Positions 1-11,700 of a stretch of 64,000 bases of DNA are shown here, piece after piece. Made by a program: the position numbers and the translations under genes. Numbering within the stretch: the stretch's first letter is position 1; every line of letters begins with the position of its first letter. The notes beneath the pieces are model-generated. The model had not been told where the DNA came from. It saw only the letters and a program-made list of their open reading frames with translations, and ran no database searches. This stretch comes from Perkinsus olseni (taxonomy: Eukaryota > Perkinsozoa > Perkinsida > Perkinsidae): contig JABANP010000013.1 in NCBI GenBank assembly GCA_013115135.1, forward strand, positions 62,001 to 126,000, written 5' to 3'.

Positions 1-181
1 GCCGTGCCTGACAGAGAGGAGGTCATATAAACACCCCTTTGGTGGGGCATCGTCTCGTGAGAACATCTGAGGAAATGCCTTACTTCTGTTGGAAGCCGAC
101 GAAAGCCAGGTTCACGATATCATGATCCAAGGACTGATAGAGAGGGATGAAGGACAGCAGCACCACTACGACAGGGAGCAT
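1..181 (-). CDS. Cathepsin L-like protease, N-terminal part only (cut by window edge)
   Basis: This is the first exon of a second papain-family protease. The minus-strand ATG at 181 opens a hydrophobic signal peptide (MLPVVVVLLSFIPL) followed by DIVNLAFVGFQQK, the start of a papain-type propeptide. The exon ends at about 83, where GTAAGG forms a 5' splice site, and the intron ends CTGTCAG just before position 7. Only seven bases of exon 2 (reading GCACGGC) are inside the window, so catalytic residues cannot be seen. Exon 1, the intron ends and the first bases of exon 2 closely match the intact gene at 2610-4103, so the two are tandem paralogues in the same orientation. Whether this copy is functional cannot be judged. 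The match to the neighbour makes the family assignment firm despite the short length. Confidence 0.75.
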
Positions 182-913
182 TGGGGGGGAAGGGGTTCGA
201 CAATTCTAGAGAGACTCGCTGATACCCTCGGAGCTGAGGTTGGCCGCGCTCTTGGGGTTCCTGCCGGGAACTCAAGTCTCGCGCGCCTGTCCCTTCGAAC
301 GTCACCAGCCACTGCGCTGAGAGGAGGTCTTCCGAAGTTGTACCGTAGGCTGAGTATATCAGACTGGACCACCCTCAGTTGAGACGAAGGCGTTGGGCCG
401 ATTGCTCTGTAGACCCACCGTTATTCGACTCAGTTATGTGCTGCTAGTGCACGAGCTATGTGTGAGTTGGAAGGCTAAGGTTAGTAACTGAAAGGCCGGC
501 TTGCTAATGTCGACCCTTCAGTACTACTGAATCAGTTGGAGAAGACCTGCGACAGGAGCGCACACAACACGCATTCACAAGACTCTCAGAAGACTTATGC
601 TTCACAGCACCCTTAAGACTTAGACGGTCGCACGCCTACACTTGTCTCCTCAAAGCTGCCTGTCAGTGACGAGCTGTCACCCCAGCCTTCAACAGCTTGT
701 ACAAGAGTGGCAACAACCCGGTAACTACTGCTCACTCTTGGTACAGCTTCGCTCATAGTCTACCACTGCAACCGCTTCCATTACCTATGAGTATGCTTGG
801 TCCAGGGTACATTGCTCGCAGCTGGTATTGATCTCTTGCTGAGGCTCTCCGCATTGCGCCCGCGTGCATGAGTATGCGTTCTAAGCCACGCTATGAATGT
901 CTCCTTAGCCGAC

Positions 914-1144
914 CTCTTCGAGTCCCTCTACTCAACTCTTCGAGTCCCTCTACTCAACTCTTCGAGTCCCTCTACTCATCTCTTCGAGTCCCTCTACTTA
1001 ACTCTTCGAGTCCCTCTACTCAACTCTTCGAGTCCCTCTACTTAACTCTTCGAGTCCCTCTACTTAACTCTTCGAGTCCCTCTACTTAACTCTTCGAGTC
1101 CCTCTACTTAACTCTTCGAGTCCCTCTACTCATCTCTTCGAGCC
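914..1144. repeat. 22-nt minisatellite, about 10 copies
   Basis: The unit CTCTTCGAGTCCCTCTACTY plus a dinucleotide repeats with an exact 22-nt period: CTCTTCG begins at 914, 936 and so on to 1134. Copies differ mainly at one position (ACTCAA, ACTTAA or ACTCAT). The array decays into related CTCGAGCCCCTCTAC-type sequence up to about 1260. Confidence 0.95.
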
Positions 1145-2211
1145 TCTTTCAGGGGCTCCCAGAGACCCCTTCTCTGTTCCTGGAGCTCATGCCTTGTGCT
1201 CCTCGGGCCCCTCCACCGTGCTCTCGAGCCCGTCTTATCTGCTCCTCGAGCCCCTCTACGCTTTAAAGCACCTAGCGCAGCGATAGGCGAGCGGGGTTGG
1301 ATGTACGAAATTGAAACGGTCCGTTTCAGGCATCTAGCCAAAACTTACCAGCACAGCGGATAACCACGGAAGCGCGCCGAAAACCGCGGGCTTATTTAAC
1401 ACGGTGCCGAACGCGCCCCACAGGAGTCCTCAGAGCTCAGGACTGACTGTCAGGCTTCTGCCTCCGTTGGTTAGGGCGAAACATGGAGGGATAGCTTCCT
1501 GAAAGCTGCTCTTTCCATTGATGTATCGGATTAGATCAGCTGCTAAGGTGTAGATATACTTCCCCGGTAAAAGTGGTATCTTGAGGCGCGATTTCAAGCC
1601 ACGGCTGCTAAGAATTTGTGGATAAAATATTTCACCATTTTTCGAGTTCTCATCAACTATCGAACGTTGAAAGCTGAAACTTGGAGATTATGTCCGTCGA
1701 TGCATGAGAACGTCACTGCGTGGGTTGCAGTACCGTTCTCGTTCAGGTGACAGTGTACGCGTCGAAAAACCGGGTATGCTAAGAATTTGCGGAGGGGTCA
1801 CCCCTCAGGGGTGTACATCCAAAATTCGCTGAACGTAGAGCGTGGGAATGAAACGAATCGACGGTGTAAAAGGTGATGTCTGGGGTGCTTCAGAAGCAAC
1901 AGTCGTTGTGATCAGACAAAACAGCGCGGAAGAAGTTTGACTGAAACGATCGTGGATGAGCTGTCTACCGACGGATTGAGCCTGAGTGCCGCATCGACCG
2001 TGTTAGCCGACACCGCGGAGACTCTGTGGCAGAGTTTGCTAGAGAGTATCCTGTGGTCAACAGAGTCAAAGCAGGATAGGGACCATAGGGCGTATTCCGA
2101 CAGAGTCCAGAGGACCCGGAACAGCAGACTACTCCTACGCGCTACTAACCTTGGCAGTCTGTTACGATGGTTCTTACCGTGGATATCTTCCGCATATCGG
2201 TGGGTGTACTA

Positions 2212-2230
2212 GGCCCTAGTAACTAGGGCC
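2212..2230. repeat. Perfect 8-bp inverted repeat
   Basis: GGCCCTAG and CTAGGGCC are separated by TAA. It lies 380 bases beyond the 3' end of the cathepsin gene. No function can be assigned; it resembles other CTAG-centred palindromes near 24.95 and 29.8 kb. Confidence 0.7.
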
Positions 2231-2609
2231 CTTGTGGATTCGTACTGATAACACGAAGAGCGTAACGAGACCTGGGAGACGCTACTAAGCATATCCGAGT
2301 GAAACCTTGACAGAAAGAGTGAAGGAAAGTGATACAGAAAAGTAAACCAGCGATACACCTCATGATGAACAGCCTCCAACACCTGGTGTTGTGACAATGA
2401 CTGGACAAGTATCGGTCATCAAGACCACCAGTGGTGCATAATCGCTACAATAAAGAGGATCCGAGGATTCGATAGAACTCCCCAGAGAATAACATCCCGG
2501 AAAGATACTGTTGCTGCAGCTCCAGCAAACTAGACCCATCGTTACCATGAATGATGGGCCCTACTAAACTGATATGCCTCATGAAAGTGTCGACGTGAGT
2601 GAGCACTCC

Positions 2610-4103
2610 CTACTCGACCTTCAACTTGGGCACGCTCATCATCTCCAGCATGTTGCATCGGCCTGAGATGGAGTAGTGAAATGAGCATCCTAATCCATCG
2701 CCAGAGAATACCAAGAGAATTGTCTCCGCGCTTCATATAGATGTAACCATCTTCACCCCAGGAATCACCCCAGGAGTTTCTGATAATATAGTAACTGCAA
2801 ATGGCTGTAAATGGCCTCGTGAAGTGTGAGGAGCGAATTGAAAAAGCAGACTGCGGATGGCGAAGGCCGTAGAACCGCTGCCGTACTCGTGTCCCTCTGG
2901 GGTTGTTCCATATCCAACTGCTACTACGCCGTGGTTCAAGTTCTCACCATCATTGCAGGAGCCTAAAACAGAGATAAGGCCGCGTCGGGTCGAACAGGCA
3001 CCTCACTGGCGTTGAACAGTCCAGCCTGGTACATTTGGAAGTTCACGTCAACGTTCACCGCGATCGAAACGGGGCCGTGTACGAGAGCCTTCTTCAATGC
3101 AATGTCTGTCTGTGGCAGATTCCTGTATCCGATCACCTCGTCTGCCTGATCAGAGATCGGCTCGTGACGCAGATTATAGGATACATGATGAATCGTTACT
3201 AGAAGGCCGTCTGGATGTGATGTGAGTTTAGTCTTGCAAGTCCCATTGATTCCTTTGTATGGATAAGCCGACTCTTCGTCAATGCCATGCTCTTGAACGT
3301 ACTCGAAGGCGTCGGACATGCGGCCCCCTTTGCATCCTCTGGAGGGATGGCATCAAATAATAGATGTCTGGCTGGCACAGCAGGCTCACTCATCTTTCGA
3401 GCTGCAGTCGACTAGCTGCTGCTCAGAAAGGGACAACAGCGTACCAGTGGCGATAGCATACCTCGATTCGAGTGCACCTGAGAGGGTCGGGAGGCTGGGG
3501 GCTCGTAGGGAGGCCCGTGGGGTACCATTGGCGGAAAACGCCCAGCAAGAACCACAATGTTCCTGATCCTTGACCGGGTTGAGGACTCCTTTAGTCCTCC
3601 AATCAATCGAAGCTGGCAGGTCGCTAAGATCATCATCATCTGGGAAGGGGAGAGGCTGAGATTGGCCAGGGACGGCAGAGGCTTCCTTGACACCTTCGGT
3701 CAGCAGACCAGCCTGCGCGCTCCGATCAACGACGATCGGATGCAGCATTTTGGCAGCAAACTCCTCGAAGGTGAGGTCAGAGTGTTTATTGACGCCGAGT
3801 TTGTAGGGGAGATCTGAAGGGCCCGAATCGAGCTCACTGTAGGTACGAGTCAACTCACTTTGGGAGTTGACCTTTTCGATGTAATCCAAATTGGCTTTGA
3901 AAATGCCGGCTCTCTTCTTCTCCTCGGCTTCATTCTCATAACGTTTGCCGTGCCTGACAGGGAGACTAATAGGAACACGCTCATGTCCTCGGGGAAGCTC
4001 ACTTGTTTTGGAAGCCGGCGAAAGCCAGGTTGACGATATCCTGATCCACGGACTCGTTCGCAGGGATGAAGGAGAGCAGCAGCACGGCTACGACGGGAAT
4101 CAT
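2610..4103 (-). CDS. Cathepsin L-like cysteine protease (papain family C1A)
   Basis: A multi-exon gene for a secreted or lysosomal endopeptidase. The ATG at 4103 starts a signal peptide ([14 protein letters not shown]) and a short first exon; splicing joins FAGFQNK to [18 protein letters not shown], the ERFNIN-like propeptide. The mature enzyme begins near [19 protein letters not shown], with the oxyanion Gln and catalytic Cys in [24 protein letters not shown] and [15 protein letters not shown] follow, then the catalytic His in [11 protein letters not shown] and the catalytic Asn in [17 protein letters not shown]. The last exon splices to read [19 protein letters not shown] and stops at 2610. 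All three catalytic residues are present, so the enzyme is probably active. One junction, upstream of the Asn exon near 2820-2890, has no obvious canonical 5' splice site and needs cDNA. A paralogue lies at the window start. Confidence 0.92.
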
Positions 4104-5738
4104 CGAGAGAACTCGGACGACCTCGAACACAACCCATTCAGAACGACAGTCTCCAATGAAGGAATAAGGCCAGGAGAACGATGTAATTCAGTCGAAAGAC
4201 TGTGATGCTCTACGGCTGTGAGCCTTCGGGCCAGAGACCCAAACGGCACTCGAGGACGTCGAGACTCAGTGGTATAGACTCAACTGCTCGAACTCTATTC
4301 AATCGCTATTGGAAGTGGCAATGCAGCTGAGTCGGGCAATAGCTGATTTCAGCAGAACCGCAGGATAATCCCGCAGGAACCCACGGTGCACGTATGTTGC
4401 AGCTGACCTCCCACTCGAGTTGCAATATGATGTGGGCAGTCCAGTCCGGCATCCGTTTCAGGTTGACAAGGAACTAATTCAGAATAAGTTTATTGACTAT
4501 CCTCCGCCGACTCGGATCTCTGAGTGTTCTTACCCCTGTCCAGAAAGGAGACCTGTTTCAAGTTTTCGCTAAAAGCTTAGCTAGAAATACGGTGAGACGT
4601 GCGAGTACTAAACGTCCCGCCATCCGTCAACGTTGATATAACGCGTAACACACTTGACTGCACAACAAGCGTTAAAAAATGATGAATACGATGTAAATGC
4701 TAGTAACTAAGCCGCCAGTCGCCAGACTGCTGAGGTGAGGGGTATCAAAGTGAGCCGAAATTCGAAGTACACTCGGACGCTTATTCCCAGTTTTGCGTAC
4801 GCTCACTCCTGTTGCTTGTTTTCATGACGTGATTCTTATTTGATGGGGAATACTCGGACAGTGGTGTGCACTATAATTCAGTACAGTGCGGTTATTTGAG
4901 ACGGGGCTCAGAGAAAGGTGAAATTGGACTTGAGGGGAGTTGAGTAATAATGTGATCGATAGCGTACCGAGCTGAGCTTAGTGTAGCACGTACACCAATG
5001 CACGCGAGAGCAAAGCTCATAATAAGATCAGACGATTATCTGATACTAATTATACGCAGGTCTTAAAGCTAAGTAGTACTAAACCGGGCTGTAGCTGTTA
5101 CATAGCGTGCACTATAGTTGTGACTATGTTGTGACTATGTTGTGACAACATAGTGCAGGTGTTTTGAACGCGTTCAACACTTAGCGTTGGACGGTAAGTA
5201 CGTCACGACGCGTGATCTCGCTAGCGTTCTCCGCGTTATTGCGTTTCACGATGCATTACGACGCGAAGTGTTATCGCACTTATACGAAATATCGCGTTTT
5301 TCGCGGGAAACACATCGCGCGGAACAGCTTAACACGCAGAAGAGGGCAGCTTCACTGCAGCCTCCCTGCTGGGCTACGAGATGTATGCCAGTCGGGTGAG
5401 GCTACATTCCAATGCCTGGGTTAGCAATCCTAGCAACCAATAGTCTTCCGGCTGCTCACGATCGTTGAATTTACGCTGACGTACTGACTCCAATATTTTC
5501 AGGCCATCACCGCGTAAATTTTGTCGGTCTCTCGTACGGTAGAATTAGTCTTAGGTCCCACTCTTTCGGTCTGGGCTTCATTAAATTGGTCTTGTGATCT
5601 TCCGAGGTCGGTCTGAAAATGGTTTGTCATCGTCGGCGGTCTTGTACCAATATCGTTCCGCGTTTATTGACTAATCAAACCATAGTCATTGAAGCAGTCG
5701 AAACCGAAGTAATATAGAATGCAAGATGACAATGGTAA
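4104..5738. other. Intergenic stretch between cathepsin and TOR
   Basis: About 1.6 kb upstream of the cathepsin gene and downstream of the TOR stop codon. Only short open frames without splice context are visible. A direct triplication of GTTGTGAC occurs at about 5115-5145. I see no RNA gene or mobile element. Confidence 0.55.
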
Positions 5739-8700
5739 TCACCAGAAGGCACACCAACCAACATAACACTGAGACAGATTCTCATAAGAAGTCGCCTCTT
5801 CTATCAGCCGCTCGACCTGTGCCTCCACCGACATGTACCTGAGAACTCCACTGACACGCGAATAGCGACACTTGCCTACTGCCCGTGGTTGAAATCAGTC
5901 CCCGTGAGCTTTGTGAGGACCCGGTCAACAATGACTCGGGCATGATGCTGCAGCTCCTCTTGATTAGCAAGCAGCCCTTCAGGACCCAACACATGGCGGA
6001 GCTCTCTTTGCCGGGCCACTTTTATTCTCACTGATGCTAGGTGGGGATCCCCTTGGCCTGGCCAATGGGCACGATCGCAGAAAGTTCGAGCGGAGAAGTA
6101 GCAACTCACCTGCAACTCCGCCAACGTCGAACTTCTGTAGAGGCCGAGGAACTGGATCCGCGTAATTTTCGATCTTGGCATCTCGTCGACTTTTCCGTTT
6201 ACCATCACCACTCACGTCGGCAGTCTGATATATCGCATGCAAGACAGGAGGTCGAACAGCCATACTCTATCTCACCTCTCCCGGCTGGGAACTCGCATCG
6301 CGATGGTCATCACTCGCAGTAGGGGAGACGTTGCCTGAGTTTCCCACGAAAATGGCACCGCACGTAACGAACAGGGAATTTCACCATCCGCTGTTGTGTT
6401 GGAAGGCCGCCGAGCTCCTGCTGCTGCTGGGCCCTCGGCCACAGTGGTCTTCTTCGGAGTCCCGCTCTCGAATGGCCTGAGGATCTCCTTCATGAGACGG
6501 ATCGTCGTGAGAGGCCACTGACCTGGTGGGCATGAGGCGCCAGGTGATAAGGGGGTCGAAAACGAAGGCCTCAAGCATGGCCATGACAGCGTCTTTGTTG
6601 GTACGCAATAATTGCATCTGAGGCGAGTTTCGAATTTCGCGGCGCGCGACTTTGGTCACCATTTTCTCGCAGGTTCGTCTGAAGGAGCCCTCAACTCCCG
6701 AGACTTCCAACGCATTCACTAACATCCGGGTCAGTCGGAATGGAATCTTCTCGGGGAATCTTTCCCTAAATACAAACACAAATGTAACCTTTTCCACTTG
6801 TCGCACGCTCGACCTCAAGATACCTACCTCAGCATCGCTACTTCGAAACAGTCGCCGAAATCGATGTGGACAACTTTACCCGTGTCCTGCTCGATCATGA
6901 TATTCGACGGGTGCCTGTCTCCCAACCCAAGAACGTACCTCAACGAAGACAACCAAGCTGGCAACGCTCAGAAATAACTATAAAATAGCGGCTGAGAATT
7001 CACCGATTTACCGAGTGCCCGCGAAACACGCTATTCCACGCTATCATGGCGACACCACGCTGGGGCGATGTATCAGGTGATTAGCTCCAACAAACAACGA
7101 CTCAATTGCTTCACCGACCACTCGAGATTGAGGCTGCCTCCTCTACAATTCCACGGTCGGACTTCAGCCCGCGTGTGGATGACCGCTGCCTCAGACGTGT
7201 ACATCAGCGTTTCTCCGGCGTAGGATTGCGAAACTCGACCGCAAAATCGTGAGCCGCTCGCGCATCGCAGAGCTCCAGAAAAACCCGGCGGTGTCCATAT
7301 ACGTTGGCGACGGCTCACAGCCCTCGGATTCGACCCGTCAGTCTTCTCACCCGACAACGGACATGACTGCCAGGCTCCGAGAGTAGTTACCGCGACGCCT
7401 CAGCCAAACCTCGCTGTTACGGCTCTGTAACCACATTACACGCTCGAGGTCATCACCCTGAGAGGTAGTACTGGTGGCTGCATGATGAGCGTGAAGGGCC
7501 ACTTACAGAGGTGTTATCCAGAGCATACCGAAGGACCTCAACCTTTTGAAGCAATGACAGTTCTTCGCAACGACCGTACATCCCCTTCATAAGGGAGTAC
7601 CTGAGGACGGTTGTACATCATTGTCGAAGTCAACGAAATAAATGAAAGAAGCAGACGCTTGGAAGAGTACAAAATTGAACCTAGGCGCGATACGAGAGTC
7701 TGTGCAAGGCAGCGTCATCCAGTGACGAGGAAGAGTTGGGGACCGGATAGAAAGGAGATGCAGCGAGTGTTCGATTCATGAGTTCCTCGGCATTATTTTT
7801 ATTTTTTTCCACGAAAAAAGGTCGATCAGTGACCCTGCACGTTCGGAGGGAACAAGCAGAGGAAGGGAGTTCCAACTGTCGAATGCTCTCCGCCAACGGC
7901 GACAGACCATCAGGATGGTAGTTTATAGACGCCTCACATCACTTCCAGTAGGTGTAGATCTCAACTTGCAGCTCAATACTGGTGTGAATCATCGTGAAGA
8001 GATCTCGCCCTTCAACTTACTCGACACTAAGAGGGATATTGTTGGCATCCCGATAGTCCTTGATGAGCTTATGGATCGTATCAGAGCCGGGCACCCATTC
8101 GATTAACCCGGAGTTGTTCGATAACGGCACTACTGCATAGGTTTGAATCTGAAATCGATCAGGTGATCGATTTCATCTCCTTTCGCCACTCACCCTGAGG
8201 GAGTTGAAAACTTGGTTAACATTGGATGCCAATTTCCCTCCGCTGTAGATCTGCTGATACGTTGGAGACGCGGCGTTCGGGACACCAATACGAGAAACTG
8301 AAAGAAAGATATCTTCCTGCGCGCACAGCGAAGATTCTCTCACCCGTAGCGTTATCCCCGAATTTGGTCGACTTGGAAGCCTGCCCCGCCACCAGGCTGT
8401 TGATGAGTCCGAAGAGCTGCATGACACGCTCGTCTTGCTTTAGATCTTCATGGCCCTGCATGAACAATCGTCACAAATCTTCAAGTATCTTTCTGGCTCG
8501 AACCTTGAGAACGAACTTGTAGCTTCGACCATCAGATCCTCTCATATGAATAATACGCGGTTTCTGTTTACTTGCAATTATCTGATACAAAAAGTGGGAA
8601 AAAATTACCGTAACGCTTCGCTCCGCCCAATTTTCCTCACATCAATGCTGGGACTAAAGTAGGATATGGTGATAAGATCCCCAGACTCTTCCCTTTCCGG

Positions 8701-11700
8701 AGTGTAGGTCCCCGGTACCGCCAACTCGAGATTCCGAGCGTTGAGCAGCAGAGGGGACACATACTGCAGATCAAGATGCGACAAAGTTTGCACCTGGCAA
8801 ATCGGTCGAACGTGGCGGCTGAGACCTGCCCAACTGCGCAGATATTTTATACGGAATACTGCAGGCAACGCACGAGAGGGACAAAACCCATTATAGGTGT
8901 AGTTGTAGCATAAATTGCTTGTTCTTACTTGTTTGTGAATCTTCTGGAACACCTTGTAATAGATCTGCCATGCTTGATCGATTAGGTCCAATCGCTTGTC
9001 ATCGGATCTCGCGGACTCCCCCTCAGCGCAAAAGTCGACATCCTCCTGCTGCCGCCGGGCCTCCTCCCGTTCGTAGGCATGAATCCACTTCAAAGCCTCC
9101 CGAAGATCTCGACCGAAGGCTTGGGTGAAGGAGGTCTCTCTGACGTCAAAGATACGCTTGAATGGAGAATCTTCGCTGTGCGCAACGCGAACCTACCTGA
9201 GAGTTTGAGGTCCCTGCAGCATCATCTCGTGTAACGGTTTGAGGACCTCGATCATACCATTGACATCATGCTCGGCGTAATACAGCCGACTGCCCTCCTC
9301 CAGGGCCTCACACCTAGCACGCATGCACACAAAGATACTACCCGTCAAGGTCATAGGGGGGTTCGAATGATGGATATTGAAGTGAGTGGCATCGAGCTTG
9401 AAGAAAAAGTTCTAGTAGCAACGAGCTTGCCTCGATAACGGAGCGCACCGTAGGGCACAGGATCAGGACTTTCGCAGCTGCTCTAAGTTTGAACTGTTCA
9501 AGATTGGAGGACCGAGGACTAGCCGTCTGCGGCGCACAGCAGAGATTTTCGACATCTTGACATATCATTCTCGATCCACGTCAAAATAGTGAAACCAACC
9601 CCGGGAAAGCCTCCACCATACTGTGATGTCGAGTTCTCACCAGATCTCATGCCACAACATTGATATCCTGATCAGCTCAGAGGAGACAAGCTGGTTCTGT
9701 TGGACGAGGGTCTTTCTATGCGTCTGAGGGCGTATCCAGTCCACCGACGACGATGCATGGACATCGGCCTACCGATATCTCCTGCAGCAACCGTTTGCTG
9801 CTGATAACGAAGGTGCTCACGCTACTCCGCGTCGCCACAGTGAGAGGGAATACGAGCGCTTGAGGGTATCTTCAGGGAGCCCGGTCAAGACAGAGATCAT
9901 TTTTGTGATGAGTAAAATCAGTTTAGCGCTCGCGAAGGATTGACGCAGATCAATATGGATGACCACAGCAGAGTTGGCGAACCGGCGCGGAAGCGATTTC
10001 AGCGGGACCGTAGAACGACTTCAACTTACGTGACGCCAACCCGAGACAGCAGCTGATGGACCGTCGTCCGCAGGGACTGCCTTTTGCTACGGAGACGAGC
10101 AATCGAGCTGAGGTGTGACCTGCCATGATATTGGGAATATCCAAATCGATCACGTGATCGATAATAAACTGACCTGGAGCCAGGCCACCAGAGGAGCTTG
10201 GTCGAAGCCTTTCTGAAGTTCTAGTTCCAAGTCGCTGTCACCGCTGTATTTGAACCCTAGCGTTATCAGCCGCAGGACATCCTGAGCGACCAATTTCGTG
10301 GCGCGTGACTCTTTTGCAGGCCTACCTGCAGCTGGGGAGGGTCACTGAGAATAATCGATTTCGTGAATCCTCGTAGAGCATTCAAAAGGTACGGCTTCGA
10401 CTCCTCCAGAACACCTGCAATAAAAACAACATTGCCGGGATTCGAACCAGGGTGCATCGTGTACTATTCATCTACCCGAACCCAACTGCGTTGAATCCAC
10501 GAAGAACCACCGACTCCGTCCGAAGATCGCCCATCTCACCTGACGACTGTGGTTGCGGCGGTGCTTTACGCCTGTCACTGAGTCCGTCGCCAGCGGGCAC
10601 TCCCTTCGGGCTCGATGCCCCCGAGCCTCGATGCTGATTCTCAATGTACGTTACAGCATTATAGTTAGCCAACGCCCACGCATTCCATGCTGAACAGAAT
10701 AAAAAACGGTCCAAAAAAGGCGGAGCGAAGCAGTCCAGCATCCAAACTTCGACCATCAATACTCTCTCAGAGGTGGATGTAAATCTCGCTCGCCCGGCGG
10801 TAATACTCACCTTTGTAGTATTTCGGATTGAGCTTGATGGCGCTCTCGAACCATCCGAGAACGTTCTCCAACACTCCCTCGTCTTCGAAGAAGGACGTCT
10901 GAAAGAGATGCCCATGAACACTCGGGATGAAAACTTTCGCGCGCCCCGAGTTTCCGGGGCTGCAAGACAGGCTTGTGCCTGGCAACCCAAAGGTATCAGA
11001 CGTCAAACGCCAACGTCGTCGTATCAGGCGTGACCGCTGCGCCACGAAATTTTTTCGCCTCAGAGCTCACCTGCAAGTAGTCCTCGGCAAGCTCCTTGGT
11101 CCAAAGGCCCATCTTTAGATGACACTTCGAGAGCAACTCTATCGGGACCTGAAAAATGCCCCAACCGCGAATCGAACCTGCGCCTTAAGAGCGCGAGCCC
11201 AGCGTCCTTACCTGTGACTGTGAGAAGGAGCTAGCAGCGCGCCTCCGCCTTCTACCACCGGGACTGCCGATCCTCCTCGAACGCGGCGAAGGGAGAACTG
11301 CGGAGGGCACGCCGGTCCCGACGTCTATGATGAGATCAGGGTTCACCACCGCACCGTGTTGTTGAAGGAACGACTGAAGATACACACACGCGTATCCAAA
11401 GGTCGAGATGAGCTCTCATGAGTGATGTCAGCATGAAAAGATACTACTACAATCATAAATGATAGACCGCAAGCCCTGAAGAAGGCAGATGACACAGAGA
11501 GCTGATCACCTGCAGCATGTCCCGAGCTTCCCATCTACTGCCATTAGCGTAGAGGTTCTTAAGATACTCCCAAGTCACCACTGGATCTCGCTTCAACGTC
11601 GAGTCAGCACGAAGCATGTCAATCGTCTTGGTAGCCAGGGACAGACGGCCAGACTTCCGGCAAAGAGCTTGAGAAGGAGATTGTGTATCTTACACGGATC

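Larger units (their letters stand above)
182..2609. other. Intergenic stretch between cathepsin paralogues
   Basis: No convincing gene is visible here. Open frames on both strands are short and lack splice-compatible partners. The stretch holds a 22-nt minisatellite (about 914-1144) and a small perfect inverted repeat (2212-2230), annotated separately. A 91-codon plus-strand frame at 1937-2212 has no recognisable motif and is not called as a gene. Confidence 0.6.

Noticed and set aside
914..1144. Regular repeat array considered as CRISPR
   Set aside because: The 22-nt units are directly adjacent with no unique spacers and the genome is eukaryotic; it is a minisatellite.
1937..2212. 91-codon plus-strand ORF as a gene
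   Set aside because: No motif, no splice context and no homologue recognised; kept as unannotated.
7073..7357. 94-codon minus-strand ORF inside the TOR kinase region
   Set aside because: It lies in the intron between the exon ending [11 protein letters not shown] and the exon starting [10 protein letters not shown]; it does not match TOR and is not needed for the kinase.
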